Program-made: the position numbers and the translations under genes
Part shown: piece by piece, positions 35,001-49,245 of the stretch
How positions within the stretch are numbered: position 1 is the stretch's first letter
How the letters are laid out: every line of letters begins with the position of its first letter
NCBI GenBank assembly: GCA_019155185.1
Contig: CM032797.1
Coordinates: 13,998,881-14,062,880 of the forward strand
Length of the DNA: 64,000 nt
Source of the DNA: Beaufortia kweichowensis
Lineage: Eukaryota > Chordata > Actinopteri > Cypriniformes > Gastromyzontidae
Reading direction: 5' to 3'
The notes under the pieces: model-generated
What the model was told of the DNA's origin: nothing
Seen by the model: only the letters and a program-made list of their open reading frames with translations
The model's database searches: none

Positions 35001-38000
35001 TTTAATATTATATATTTTATTATATATTGTATTTTGTATAATTAAAAAATACTGGTTGATAAATTTAAAATATAAATTAGTTTGTAATATTAACTAATAC
35101 AGCTGTTTAATATTAATAAGTTTAAGATGTCTGTTTGGTGTTTTCTATAGTTTTAATGCATTTCACAAATGCTTTTTTATTTAGTTCAAGATGTATTTTA
35201 AGTGTATATATTCACTCTAAATCCACCAATAGTATCTGTACAGAAAGTACTTGGTTGTTGCACAGCCTGTGGCAAAAGTTCCCTCTCTTTTTCCTCTCTT
35301 TCTTTTCCTGGCCTCAGTTTTACTGCTTGTTTAAGTGAACCATGGCTTGGCATTTCTACAGTCTCCGCCTGTTCCTCCTCCTCTCACAGACTCTTCTGAT
35401 ACTGTCTCCAGGCAGCTATAAACTATCCACTCGCTACAATTCTCAGAAAGAGAAGGCCCCTCGAATTTCCCCCGGCTCCTTACCCTGAACCTTCTTTCAC
35501 ATAATTAGTACGGGGCTAGTTAAGGCCTTCAATCTGAGCCTGTGTTAGCGTCTGAATCTTTCCCATGGTGATTTGGCTCGGGTTCAAATACTGGGTATAT
35601 TGTTACTTAAACTTTATCAGGAAGCCTCCTACATTTTTCTTTTTCTTCTTTTTACAGACAAAAAGAAGAACTTTTTAGTTGTATAGGCATAGTTATTGAT
35701 GGTTTTTCATATATATGCGATTTATTTATCATCTTTTAATCTGTGGGAATGCAGTTTTTTTTGCTTTATTTTCTCTTTGTGCATAAATCCAGTCATGCAA
35801 GAAGCTGGTTATTCACAACCGAAAGAAACTTGAGCTACTTGAGCTAAGACTGCCTCTTGTAGTTGTAGCTTTTCTGTTGTGGTGTTTCTTAATACTGTTT
35901 GCATTGCATTAAGATAAAAACATGAGGAGAGCTTTAGAGCTCCAGTGAAAGGATATGGGCTAGGCCTTGGGGTTAGCCATGAATGAGGTGCCCAGATTAC
36001 CGAACAGCACAAAGTAATGTGGGTGAAAAGTTGTCTTACATAATCATATTCACCGAATACAAAGACATGGTTTTCCGTTAGTAGAGCATGACTAAATTAA
36101 AGTTAATGAGTGCAAGTGAGGCGAATAAAAAACTGCAAAGCTAAGCGGTTCAGCCTACTAAAATCCGGTTGTTTAACTTTATTTCAGCAAGTATGAAATT
36201 GCTAAACGACTAAACAAAAGTTGCTGTTTTTTCTTAACCAACCGCATCTACATGGAAGTGATTAAATTAATCTTGACAGCGTTTCTTTGGAGAAGTGACA
36301 GCCCTATTGCTATAGAATGAAGCAAGCTGTTGCTGTAATCATATGATTAGTCGTTGCAGTTGTTTTTTGCAGGGCATGTTTAGCTGCAGGCCAGCCAAGA
36401 TGCAGACTACCAAGACGACTATAATTGGGTAATGATTAGTTGGTTCACTCTCCAAAAACCAACAATGACTTCAGGGCCACAGCTGTTTTTCCTAAAAACT
36501 GTATTTTGCACAAATACCCCTGCTGTGTGTTTTTAAGCATTTGGATCAAAACAGCTTGAGTTTAGTATATTAAGTGTCCTTGAGCTATGAGAAATATGGT
36601 AATAAATAAAACTCATCTGGTATTATTCAATTATTTTAGATGCTTAATATATTTCTATACTATTATTTTTATTAGTTCTACGATTGGTGCAAGCAGCTGT
36701 TTTCTATCTAGTAATGTTTCTTAAAAGTGATCTCATCCCGCAAAAACATTGTAAAAATTACATTTGCGAGTATTGAAAGGACATTCTAGAAGTAAGAATC
36801 TGAATGTACTGCATTAATCTGTACGTTTATTGTATATCAGTTTATTAATTGCAGAATAATTAGAGAAAGGTTTGTTGTTTTGCTTCAAACAACATATAAT
36901 AAACCACTAAGGGATTTTGATTACTTTAATAATAGATGTATGTGCTTTATGGAGCTTTAACATTTTGAGCCACATATAAAAAGATAACATGATTGCATTT
37001 AAATATAAATATATTAGTTTCTGTGTAACTGATAAAAGAAAGCCATGTACAGCTGGAATGACATGAGGGTGAATAAATTATGAGAGAATTTTCATTTTGG
37101 TGAACTGTTATTTTAAGTCCATAGATTATGCAAGAGTAAAAAGCTGGACTAAGATGGAAAATGGAAAGTCTTTCAGTTAGAAGCAAACATGGATTAAGAA
37201 ATCATGTCAGGTGTCCGTGTCATGGTAAATGCACGAGGTGAGGAAAATGTTGAAGGCGGAAGAGACAGGCTTACATTTAAAAGAGGGAAAAGCAAGCAAA
37301 GTTCCATGTTTAACGTGCAGTGGAAAAGTGGAATGTGCTGACATGGCACTTCGTCTGAACTCCAAAATTAATAATCAGACGTGGTTTAGCCTTGCACTGC
37401 CAGGAGGAGAAAGCAGCCAAGCTCTGGCCTCTTTGTGGTGGGCCTGAAAAGGAGGGCCTGGCGCACAGCCAGTGGGGTTTTGCTTGTTCAGGATTTTTGA
37501 TTAAATCGTTTATTGTGCTCTGCTCACGCAAAGGGCCGGGCAGCGCTCGCTCCACAAGGACTGGAATAAGACGGGAGGAAATGGAGGCTTTTTCCTCCAG
37601 TAAAAAATAAGCTTTTGTGTGATGAAGAGATTTTCTTTTGTTTGTTTTGTGTTGCTATGTCTATTTAGCGTTGTTAATGCATACAGTATTACTAAAATTT
37701 AATACATTTTAATGTCTACTTTGCAGTTGTGCAGTTGTGTTAAGAAAACACAATATATTGTAAAGTTTGTAAAGAAAGCAGAATATAGAAAATTTCCAAA
37801 AAAACACATTTAAACAGCCATCAGTCTGAGACAGTAGAGAGGTACCTGGACTGCATTGAGTTCACAATTAGCTCTAAAGTATGATGTGCAAAAATACCCA
37901 GATTGTGTATAGAAGAGTTTCTTATTTTATCACGTCAACAGCCTCCTCCGCTAGACAGTTACTGCTTTTGTCAGCTTTAGTAATCCACAAAGGATGACAC

Positions 38001-41000
38001 ATTTAGCTCTATATTTAAAGAACGCTAAGTCAAATTTAAAACACTGACCTCAGGACAGTGAATCACAACAGTAGATGTGGAATTGTCACATCCATAGAAG
38101 TCAACATTCCTCATAAATGGGCACATGAAAATTAAAATAAAATGACTTTCTAATGTTTTTTAAAGAGTCATGTCTTCTCCATTTGTTGGGTATTTTTGCT
38201 TCCGGTTTATGCAATTTAATTCACAGAAATCCTACTATTGAAAGGAAAAATGTTGCCTTTCAACTTTTTTGTCACGTTCATAACGCACGTTTATTTTTTA
38301 TTTATTTAAATAGATAATGCGGGAATCGACTTTTGATGTCTGGACTCTATCAATGGGTTTAATGAAATAAAGTATAGCATATAGTTTAGTATATTGGTAA
38401 TAAATACATTCTGTGAGAATTTATATTTTTAAGTTTTGGTTAAAAATGCCACATCCATAACGCTGGAATTGAGTCAAATTGTTAAAATTAAAAATTTATG
38501 TCAAGTGTTTGTAAATATTACTGTATAAAATATTCAGTGAAAATGACTTTGATGTTCGTTAGTTGGAAAATTAATTTTTAGCCATTGTTCAAGTCCCACT
38601 ATTTATATTTAAACATAAGCAGAGGTTTAAGAGAAATTCTTTTTCCTCTCCCCTTTTAGTTGTTCCAGCCCTAGACCTCACCAAACAGCAGGAGACTATT
38701 CCCTACGATCTTGTAAAGTTGGTTGAAGCAATTGAGCGGACAGGTAAGACCTTTTATTCAGTCATTGACGCTCATGTAGAGGGCTTATTGTGTGCGGTCA
38801 GGTTATCAAAGTACTTGACACATGATTCCAGTGTGAGCAGGAATCCCTGCAGAGAGCCTCCAGCCACAAACAGAAATGAAAAAAATAATAATTACACTTT
38901 GAATGCCTTTATTTAATAGATTATTTCCACATTGAAAATAATATCGAAAGCCAAGAAGGTGTGAAATGTTTCCCATTACACCATATGGCTGTTATTACAG
39001 TCCGGACTTTCTGTTTCTCAGTGAGCCGTCCCTCTTTTTCACCTCTGAGTGAGTGACGCTCGTGCTGTCTGACTTGACTGAAGCCTTCGTCTCACTTCTC
39101 CACAGTCTAAACCGCTGCTGGCATGGAGGGCTAGAGCTTTTTTCTCAGTTCTCCAGATTGATATATTTATATCTTTAGGCTTTTACATTTCAAGTTTAGA
39201 TATGACTGTACTAATTCAAGCTGGCGTGGAGTGTCTATTTTTAAAAGATGAACTAACGGCTGGATTTTCTGCTAGGTCTGGACTCTAGGATACTGTACAG
39301 GACGTTCAGTTCTTCAGCCTCTGACAGTCAAACACAGAGCACTGCTGGTGAGTTTAAGTGCTCTTGACTTGCTTTTCCACATAGGCATGTACTTCCTGTG
39401 TAGGAGAGGCCAGTCAAAGTTTTCATTCACATACTTGGTAACATATACACGATTAGGGCTTACATTTTTTTGACTGCGGGTGCATTTTCTGTGGGGGGAG
39501 TTTTTGTAGCCGTGAATTACCCTGTATAATCTTTTGTAGCCATGAATTACTCTGTATGTTTTATTGATTTCTCTGATTAACCAATTTGGCCATTAATAAC
39601 AGATCTCTTAATATAAGAATAAATGCTTAAAGCTGCAAACTGTAGCTTATTTTAGTTTAAATAAATCAGTGTTCAACACTGCCTGTTTACCTTATGCTGT
39701 TTTGCAACAGTAAGCTTATAATAATGATATACAATTAATAATATTGATGGGAAATATCAGTTTTATTTCATTTGACTTTAACCCACATGAAGATAAATAC
39801 ACAAAGTAACATGCAACTGTTTCAAACAGAGATAATGATATTGAGGATAAGTTACAGATTGTAGCTTTAATTTATTTATTTATAACTTCATTTTTATTCC
39901 AAACTGTTTATTTAGCATAACGGTTTGAGATAAAAGTCAAGAAATTGATAAGTTGACATGGATTTCAGAATCATTTGTGTTTTGAGTAAAAATATTTTCC
40001 TTTTATCTTAAATATCAGCTCAGCTCAACAAATGTAATATTGTTATTGAATGAGTTTTTGGTGTGTTAGATGCAAGGAAATAATAAGGAATCATTTAATA
40101 TTTATTTTACATCATAATGCTTCATTTTACATTTATCAAAATCCAACAACGTTTATATACAGGTTTAAATTTCAGTTGGAAAAAGTTAAATTTGAAATGG
40201 TGTCAGTAGCCTTTTATATCTTACACTTTGTACCATAAACATTATAAAAACAGAGAGTTATATAACAAAGTAAAACAGTTAACAGTTCGAAAAAGTTACC
40301 CTGAGATTAGTTATTTACTTATCTTAATTATAATTTTTCCCCAGAGTGTTCGACAGGATTGTATTGTAACAGATAAGTGATGCGCCTCACTGTATAAGAG
40401 GTTAGTTGTGATCTAATTGGTCATTTGTCCCTGTGCAGAGCCGCAAGAGCTGGACGTGGGACAGTGGGACGTTCACACACTCTCGGAAGCTCTCGTACGC
40501 TACCTGCGGGAACTTCCTGCTCCTATCATCCCTCCCTCTGTTTATACAGACCTTCAGACAGCAGTGCTACTAGAATCAGGTAAGTGCCACTTTTCGCTCA
40601 TCCCTGCATGTCTGCCAATAACGGGTGAACGGCGGTTATAGAAAGTAACAGAACAATATGAACTACATAAGCAAACAGCTTAAACGTGCCAGGAAGGCCA
40701 GGAAAATGTGAACATTTTCCCTTGCCGTTGCCTGAATGTCTCATGGCGTTTCTTTATAAACAGATGTTCCTTCAATGAGGAGACGAGAGCAACTGTTGCA
40801 GGTGCTGGAGAACCCCTCCGTTCCATTACAGAACCTCCTGACGCTGAATTATTTACTCAGGCACCTGGAAAAGGTCCTCCATCGTGCAGAGCAGAACGGT
40901 TTAGACATTCACACCCTCGGCCAAATCTTTGGCCATCTGCTGATCAGGGGCCCTGTGAGCGGGTTAGTGTGCCGGTTTTTTGTACTTCCCTTTTAGGGAG

Positions 41001-44000
41001 GGCCACAGTGTTTGGAATATATGTTTGAACATTAGCACACCTAAAAATCTTCTATATACATGTGTTTAAATTACAGGTCAGAGGAAGATGAAGAGTTTGC
41101 TGCGGTTGCCATTGAGACGCTTCTTTTGGAGAGAATTTGGGAACAAGAGCCAGCTCCTGGTAAATCACATTTGTGTTATTTTATTTGCAACTGTATATTT
41201 CAGTTAAGTTTTATTTTATAATTTAACCTTATCCCATAAACGTTTTTAGTTGGATACAACCGGGTATGGCCTGGGCTTTGTAATAATGGCACACTTTTAT
41301 GGTGTTGTTAACTCATTGGTCTTGGATAAGGGGGGTCACCAGTAAAAATGTAGTCTCTGTAAATTTTTATATGGCCCTGGTCACACCTCAACAAATAGTG
41401 TGTTATTGCAGTTTTACTTTCGAAGCCTAGTTGCAATTTTTTAAATGTTTCTTTGCAGTGCTGCCAGTTTGCCTGTACATTATTTACTGTAAATATGTGT
41501 CTCGTTTATACACACCAAGGAATGTGTCAGAAATATTGCTTGTGTTAATAGACACATAGCATGCCCCAGTTACATTAAATAATTCAGGCAATTCACATCT
41601 TTAACTATAAACTAAAGTTTGCAATGGAAAATTATTTATGAATAGAAAATCCTCCAGTCAGTTTATTGAACTTTTGGTAAGTAATTATTCTGTGCACTCC
41701 TAAAAAGCATTTCAGAACAAAAAGATGGTAACTGAAGGTTCATAGGTCATTGCTTCTTAAAAGTCGATCCTTGAATAATTATTCCTGAGCTCTTGAGTAA
41801 AGCAAGTTGTTTCAAGAAGAGCATCCAGTTCTATGGTGATGCACATAAAATTCTTGGAAACAAATTCTGTTGGTTCCAGTCAAGGAGCGATAAATAAAGA
41901 CTATTTATTTTAATCGTAAATATGTTATTTGTCTTGTTTATCCAGCTCTCCCTCCCAAACCGCCCAAAGCTAAGGCCATGGCCATATCTGTTACCAATGG
42001 AAACAACAGTTTACTCAGTGAAGCTGAATGGTACTGGGGAGAGATTTCCAGGTAAATCATTACCATGATGTTTAACGTCATTTTTGTAAGTGATGGATGT
42101 CTTTGTCTGATGTCACTTGCTTGATTGGATGTTTTAGAGAGGAGGTGAATGACAAAATGAGAGACACGCCTGACGGTACATTCTTGGTGCGGGACGCATC
42201 GAGCAAAGTTCAGGGAGAGTACACCTTAACCCTCAGGTGAGCGGACCTACAGGCCAAAAATTGCTTTGTTTGATATCAATAAATGCATTACATATTTGCT
42301 TACAGTCTGCTGTTCATCATTTGTTTTAATTTGCATCATTATGTAAGTTGTAACAGGAACAGAAAGTGCGATCAAAGCCTTGCGTTGTTTATTCCAGGAA
42401 AGGAGGAAATAACAAGTTGATCAAGATTTTTTACCGTGGGGGGAAGTATGGCTTCTCAGAACCTCTTACTTTCCACTCTGTGGTGGAGCTCATCAATCAC
42501 TACCGGCATGAGTCACTGACTCAGTACAACGCCAAGCTGGACACTCGCCTGCTCTTCCCTGTGTCTAAATATCAGCAGGTGCCATATCTATTTACATTTA
42601 TTCATTTAGCAGACACTTTTATCCAAAGCGACTTACAAATGAGGCACATTTATTACACATCTCAGCATGATTTTTACACTAATGCCAAGATTATACATTT
42701 TTTTAAGAATAGTATTATCTATTAATGGTGTATGTCCATTCCAAAAAAATTAAATTATATTTAATTTAAGAAGTAATTATTTTAATGGATTACTAAAGGA
42801 TAGGCATTATGTGGTTATGGTATTACTGCTTTAATTGAATCATACAAAAGTCAAAACAGTGTAATTTAGATTTTTAGAATAAAAATTTAGAAAGTCTAAC
42901 ATTCTAATTCTGAGATAACGAGCATCAAAGTTTGAATTCACCTATTAATTTAATCATGATTTCTATCTTTGACATGACCTTACTTAGACAATTTTTAGAC
43001 AATATTAAAGATATCAATGTTAAATTCTCACAGAATGTTCTTTACATTATGAAGAATGATCGTATGTAGAAAACAGAAAAATCACAAAAAATGTGGGTCT
43101 GGGTCACATATGTTAGCACAATTATATTTTTGTCTACAAAAGTCATTTTAAACATTTTACTGGTACTGTAAAATAATGTAAAATTTCTCATGCAGAAAAT
43201 GTGTGAGGTTTTTAAAGCTATCTTCCTGTGCTCTGCAGGATCAGGTGGTGAAAGAGGACAGTATCGAGGCAGTAGGTGAGCAGCTGAAGGTCTATCACGA
43301 ACAGTATCAGGAGAAGAGCCGCGAGTATGACTCGCTGTATGAAGAATATACGCGTACATCACAGGTAGGCCACGTTTCTTCTCAGCCTTTTTAAAAAAAA
43401 ACTTTAGGATGTTTTTAACTGAGATTGTCTGTACAATCTCTCCCAGGAGCTGCAGATGAAACGAACAGCCATAGAGGCCTTTAATGAGACCATCAAGATC
43501 TTCGAGGAGCAGTGCGAGACCCAGGAGCGCCTCAGCAGAGAAAGCATCGAGAAGTTTCGCCGAGAAGGCAACGAAAAGGAAATCGAGAGGTAGTCTTGAT
43601 CGCGTCCCAAAATCCCCTGCTTTACCTCATGTCTTGGCTTGCATATTTAGAGGAAGCATTTCTCTGTGTACTTAGAATTCAGAACAACTCTGAGAAGCTG
43701 AAGTCCAGAGTGGCAGAGATTCATGACAGTAAGAGAAAGTTGGAACAAGACTTGAAGCGGCAAGCCACGGACAATCGTGAGATAGACAAGAAGATGAACA
43801 GCCTGAAACCAGACCTCATCCAGCTGAGGAAGATTACGAACCAGTACTTTGTGTAAGAACAAGATAAATGTGCTTTACTCAACTCTGGTGAGACAGCATT
43901 TATTCACAGACCTTCACTGCTGATGTTAACCGCAATCCTTTTTGCAGATGGTTGACTCAGAAAGGCACCAGGCAAAAGAAGATCAACGAGTGGCTGGGCC

Positions 44001-45038
44001 AAAACAACGAATCAGAAGAGTAAGTTCTGTTTAACCTGTTTTTACATTTGTAAACGTGAACAATCTGATAACCCACGAAGGAAACAGATGTTTCCCTAAA
44101 GCAATAGGTCACGCAAATATGAAAACATTATTTCAATGTATTCATCCTTGCGACATACCAGCTGTCTATAACTTCCTTTCTTCAGTTGAACACAAACAAA
44201 CAATTTTATATTAAAATGTTGTATTTTTTAAGTACAGTCTTATATGGGACCTCTATATGGGATTGAAAATGGCAAAACTTCATAAAGCACATAATTAGTT
44301 TATTTAGCGATTAGTATGTTAGAAAAACCAAAGAATCTGTGCATGAATTTCAAATATGATATATTGATATGAAGTCATTGAAAGGCTAGTCACGAGCTTT
44401 GCTATTTTTCAGCCAGTGTAAGAAGAGAAATGATGCATCACTCATATGAAAAGTTTATAGTAATTTCAGTACCTCTTAAAAAGTTTTTACGAGTTTTCTT
44501 TAACGTGGAGCATGTAGCTTCATTGGACCCAACATATATCACATGACCATTGAAATACTACTCGCTTGTGATCTTGCAGGGTCTACTCTCTGTTAGATGA
44601 TGATGATGATCAGGCACATCACGATGAGTGCACCTGGTACGTCGGGGACATTAAGCGCACATATGCAGAGGATCTCCTGAGAGGCAAAAGAGACGGCACC
44701 TTCCTCATCAGAGAAAGCCAGACCCAAAAGGGCTCCTTCGCCTGCTCTGTAGTGTAAGTTAATGAAATCACAGTGTCCCCGTAGCTCAAATGCTTTAGAT
44801 GGAAGTGTTTGCGAGATGAAAAATGTGTTTTGTCTTTACTGTCAATAGTGTGGACGGAGAGATCAAGCATTGCGTCATTTACAAGACAGTCACGGGTTTT
44901 GGATTTGCTGAGCCTTACAACCTTTACGGTTCCTTGAAAGACTTGGTCCTGCACTACAAACACACTTCCCTGATCCAGCACAACGACTCACTGAATGTAA
45001 CCCTGGCTTACCCGGTCCTCGCACAGCAGCCTAGATGA
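32065..45038 (+). CDS. pik3r2: phosphoinositide-3-kinase regulatory subunit beta (p85-beta)
   Basis: Coding exons: 32065-32389, 38660-38743, 39276-39347, 40439-40579, 40764-40962, 41077-41159, 41946-42051, 42138-42236, 42398-42578, 43239-43364, 43447-43589, 43676-43852, 43948-44019, 44580-44753, 44849-45038. Phases agree and give 723 residues (human p85-beta 728, p85-alpha 724). Domains: SH3 (about 5-80, FQYRSLYAY, GDFPGSYV); RhoGAP-like BH domain (about 115-290, the least conserved part); proline motif LPPKPPK; N-terminal SH2 (about 330-425, WYWGEISREEV, FLVRDAS); inter-SH2 coiled coil (about 430-600, TSQELQMKRTAIEAFNETIK) that binds p110; C-terminal SH2 (about 620-715, FLIRES). The acidic DDDDD linker precedes the second SH2. 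p85 stabilises and restrains p110 and recruits it to YxxM phosphotyrosines. Several residues resemble p85-alpha, so the beta call leans on position between mast3 and ifi30. The ATG is in good context (GAAAATGG). Confidence 0.94.
32390..38659 (+). other. pik3r2: pik3r2 intron between the SH3 exon and the next exon
   Basis: About 6.3 kb with no recognised exon. It holds a perfect 7-bp hairpin (GGCCTGG ... CCAGGCC, 33092-33112) and the right end of a fold-back transposon at about 37058-37118 (ATGACATGAGGGTGAATAAA ... TTTTGGTGAACTG). The remainder is AT-rich filler with two GC-richer patches (about 35370-35590 and 37440-37600). Confidence 0.5.
42589..42665. repeat. conserved fish SINE tail in pik3r2 intron
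   Basis: TTTACATTTATTCATTTAGC followed by AGACACTTTTATCCAAAGCG and ACTTACAAATGAGG is a highly recurrent teleost dispersed-repeat core (V-SINE/HE1-like tail). It begins only about 10 bp after the donor of the pik3r2 exon ending at 42578. Confidence 0.7.
44088..44215. repeat. diverged left end of fold-back DNA transposon
   Basis: CCTAAAGCAATAGGTCACGC, then ATATGAAAACATTATTTCAA and TTCAGTTGAACACAAACAAA, follow the order of motifs in the left arm of the 21911 and 57692 elements. No right arm is seen. Confidence 0.4.
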
Positions 45039-48000
45039 GCACCGGGACACGAGGAGATGCATTTGAAGCATGATTAAGCACATTATACGGAGCAAACTAT
45101 ACTAACACCAAACTTTTATGTTTATTTTAGAAAACAGATAAGCACAGTATATTATACTTACAGTTAAAGTAAAAATCTGGCTTTTTTGTAAGCCTGTAGT
45201 TTTCTGTATCAGTCGAGAGCAGCTGCAGTAATAATGGTAAAATCACAGCTTAAATACTTTAGTAAGTGCCCAAAAGGTCTCAGAGATGTTGCATGTACTG
45301 TATTGGATCCTGACAGTAAGAGAAAACAATGCCAGATGATTCCATGAAAGCTTGAATTAGTGCTTGGACTTGGACACGACTGTGGCTGTTTCTCGCCTAT
45401 TTTAGATTAGGACGCCGGCCAGGAATCTAGATGAGGAATTAAGTGAAAGTCGCAGCTGTTTAAAATCAATCTTTTAGCCATTATGTCACTGCTGTGGGTT
45501 TTCATCCTATCTGTATCATCCTATGTGTATTATGTTTGGTGGTTTGCTTCTGCCAGCCATACAGATGGATTTCTCTTTATGTGAGTTGTCCTAAAGAAGA
45601 TGTGAAACAAAGGAGTGAATCTCTTTTTATATCAGAAGTGGTGGAGGGACTTCAGTCCTCTTAGCTTCTGCCTCTTTCTTAAAAGCTGGTTTTAATAGTT
45701 AAAGTAAATAGCCATTAACAATTTTATACATTTCTCTCACCACATATCTGGAGTCTGAGATCTTAATGGTTTCTGTGCATCCTGGTGCTTGATTTTTGAC
45801 TCTTGTAACGTGAGAATGATGCATAGATATAGAAAAGCTTTATGATCCTGGTCAAAGGCGATCCCAAAGCGGTGACACGCACAGAAACTCAATTTGCTTT
45901 AGAGATTTTGTTGGGTTTTGTTGGGAAAATGTGGAACAGATTCAGAAAAACAACTTTCTCCTCACATTTCTGCAGAAATTTTGAGGAAATCATTGTTTGA
46001 GACCACAGTGGAATTGAGCAAAAATATTTATAGAAGGAGCCCTGGTTGGTTGTTGGGTATTTTGTAACTGTACTCCCTCTGGTGTTTCATACTGCAGCCA
46101 TGGCTTGTGGTCTGAATAGTACAAAACATACACTGAAATACACTGGTCTGCCAACATCAAACCAGTTGGCTGGATAACAAAATAAAACCAAGGGTTCAAG
46201 TTGCATATTAAGAATTAGTGATTAGTGACATTATTGGATTTTGCACAGCCAGGAGTTGCCAGAAAACTGCAATTTGAGGAAGTTGGTAGTAAAGAATTGG
46301 TAGTTAAATTGCCTTCTGCCTGTATGTTGTGAAAGGGTTTTCTTGATTGGGGTGGTAAAAATGTCTTCACGTCCATAGATCAAACATTTAAAATAATTTC
46401 ACCCTACAAACAAAGTTATATTGGCATTATATGCAAGTCTTTAAAATTACAACTAACTGTAATTTGATTTGTATCAAAAAAGTATGAAACACCTCTAAAT
46501 TCAGTTACATGTTTGGAATGCTTTTTAATGGCATTGTTACTGACAATTCAGATTTGAGAGAAGAACATTATTACATTTTTAACTGTAAGATAGATAAAAG
46601 AATTGTAATGTTAAACATTAGCTTTAAGCTTTATAAGGTTTGGTCTTGGAACAACCAGTATGCACTTTCAAGGATGTCAGTTAGTAAAGTAAAAGCATTT
46701 GATGACTTTTAACCACAGTAATATTTTTAATTTTATGTCATTTTACAAAGTTAGCTAGCAACAAGGTTGAATACTTTAGGCAGACTAGCTAACAAAGATG
46801 TATGCAGTGTAGTATTTCAAGGCAAGGTAAAGTTAAAACTTGTTAGCTTTTGACATCCTGCTTTTAGATGGAATACATTTTGTTTATAAATCCACCACAG
46901 TCAAAAAGCGGTTTAGAAGTGTGTCTTTCGGTTTGTTTCATTCTACCGATAGGATCAAAAGTTGTGATGAGATGTTGGAGTGAAGCGAGAAACAGCGACT
47001 CTCAGCACAGAGACACTGGTTGTGATTCCTTGAATGTTCTGACTGACTTGTGAGATGTTTAAGAGCACAGAAAATGAGCCAGAGTGCTGGATGTTAAGAG
47101 TTTATGTGTGAGATAAAGCAGTGGAGTAAAATCCTCTAAATGCACTATACAAGCACATCTAGAGGTGATTGGATGTGTTGTTGGTGAAAATTAATGAAGC
47201 TTGACAGCCTTTATGAGCAACAAAAATAATTTAGGTACATGTTTTAGTTACAGGCCTAAAATAAAACAATGGTAGTGTCATGTGTTATGATAGTGCCGTA
47301 GTGTGTCTGCTTTTTGTTTTACCTTTAACTTTTTTAGAGAGAGGGAGAGAGAGGCTATAATTATGTCAATGTTTTATGTTTCTCATTGTAAGTAATGACC
47401 TTTATGAATTCAAAGATAAGCTAGATTGAATATCTTTCTTCCATTCAGTACAGTTACAAATGTTTACAGTATCTAATTAACCAAATAGAAGATGTATTTT
47501 CGGACATGCTCTGTCTGTTCCTACGGGAAATCTGTACAGATAGGGTTTCTTGTCTTTTATTGTGCCTCTGTTGTTTTAAACTTGAAGATTTTTGTTTTCT
47601 TTCTTTGTTTACTTCGAACAGTGCTCCCTCACCTTGTGGGGATTTTTTATGAACAAGGAAGTTTAACACAATCTGTTACACCATCTTTACAAAATATGCA
47701 AATGTTAGTCAGAGCAATTTTGCAGACAGCTTTTTATTCATTTTCCAGAGCAGATATTCTTCCTTTTGGCCATGTTGGTTCAAGTTCTGAAAGGTACAAA
47801 TGTATAAGAGGAAAGATTACAAAATTATTTCTAACTTGCCTCCCAGAAAGCAACTGAAAGCAACAAGTGCTAGGGTTTACTTTGGGAGCTTATTTTCCCG
47901 TAAAAACCATAAAAAGCACAAAGCATTCAAACTGTTTAATAGATAACCCTATATGTATGCATTTAGCAAATGTTTTACAGTTTATTTGATATAATTTATT

Positions 48001-48340
48001 TTATACTGCCCTTGCTTTGATTTTACCTGGTTAAACAATATTATACCAAGTCCTGTTTCCCTCAAGTGCTTGACATCTGTTGTCAAAAGTGCCATTCGAG
48101 CCAGAAGAGAGGGAGCACTGTTCTACTGGATGTGTGTGCACAATCTTTATGTACATACTTCTGCTTCCTTCGTTTCATTTCTCTCCAATATGTTCTGGAG
48201 TGCAGATTTTTTCAGTGTACAGTTTGCGTCAGTGTTGTTCGTCTCTCAAACAGGTACACAAGCATTATGGAGATCTGGCTCTTTAATAGGTAGATGAAAT
48301 TATTTTTAAGACAATAAAAACATATCGAGTCTATTGCACA
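45039..48340 (+). other. pik3r2: pik3r2 3' UTR and downstream DNA
   Basis: No exon recognised. Candidate polyadenylation signals AATAAA lie at 46181-46186 and 48313-48318, the latter followed by a TG-rich stretch (TTTTTGTCTGTTGTC). The 3' UTR is therefore between about 1.1 and 3.3 kb. The open frames at 46509, 47492 and 48066-48297 have no family resemblance. Confidence 0.45.
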
Positions 48341-48483
48341 TTTTTGTCTGTTGTCATCAGTTTGACTTTGTGAACCTTTTATCTGAAAAGCTTGTTGTGT
48401 TGCTGTTACAGTTGACAATGTTATGCTGAAGCATACTTCAGTAACTTTTAGTCATGCATTGTCATGTGTCTTTCTCTCACAGA

Positions 48484-48612
48484 CATTAACCATGAATTTA
48501 TTACAGTAAAAGTGTACCAGCCATGTTTTTGATGGATTGATTACCATTTATATAACCACAGTTTTGCTAAAAGTGCCACGGTTAAACTATGGGTTTGTGG
48601 TACTTTCATGAG
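48484..48612. repeat. MITE-like repeat
   Basis: AACCATGAATTTATTACAGT, CCACGGTTAAACTATGGG and GTGGTACTTTCATGAGGAAG match the CCATGG-type dispersed family seen at 10656 and 14577. Confidence 0.45.
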
Positions 48613-49240
48613 GAAGTATCAGGTCCAAATATAACTATATATTTAAGTTAAAGTAAATTTGACCTGCAGTTGAACCTAGATGATATAAAGCATTGAACAA
48701 ATAAATTGCACAACACTTATGTTGCTTAATGGTTAGCTGTTTCATGAGTCAGTGTCAGATGTTTTATTATCATGTGATGGTGTATATTTAATCTAGTAAA
48801 AAATTATTCAAACCGTTGTCATTCTTATTGTTTAATGGGTAAACACGTATCTTTGAGTTCTGCTGACACTTTTCATCCTTGAATGATCCTATTAATCCTT
48901 AATCGCTACATTTACAAAACTGAAGAAAAACAATAATTTACTTTGGACTTGCGGGATAAGGTTTATAGTTTTTTATGCTGATGTTTTCATTATTGTTTAT
49001 CATATGTTTGGACAATCATCTCAACAGATCGCACTCGTGACAGCTGCTGTGTGCACTTTACAGTAGACTGACCGCGTCTTTAGGTTTCGAGTTTTGCCGG
49101 ATTTTAACGACGTCATATAACTTTTCCACCAATCAAAATTCAAAAAGCACCTTCAATATCCGTAGGAGGGATCCGCTTTAAGATGTAGGAACACACACAG
49201 ACACAGTTGCTTTGAGAGAGCGAGGTTAGAAGTAGATCAG
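48613..49240 (+). promoter_or_regulatory. ifi30: intergenic DNA with ifi30 promoter
   Basis: The distal part is AT-rich with nothing recognised. Near the gene, a CRE-like GACGTCAT (49109-49116) and a CCAATCA box (49129-49135) stand about 115-135 bp before the start codon, a plausible proximal promoter. No TATA box is clear. Confidence 0.4.
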
Positions 49241-49245
49241 TGATC

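Noticed and set aside
47492..47857. 121-codon plus-strand frame downstream of pik3r2
   Set aside because: Cysteine and leucine rich but without motif or splice signals; lies in the likely pik3r2 3' UTR.
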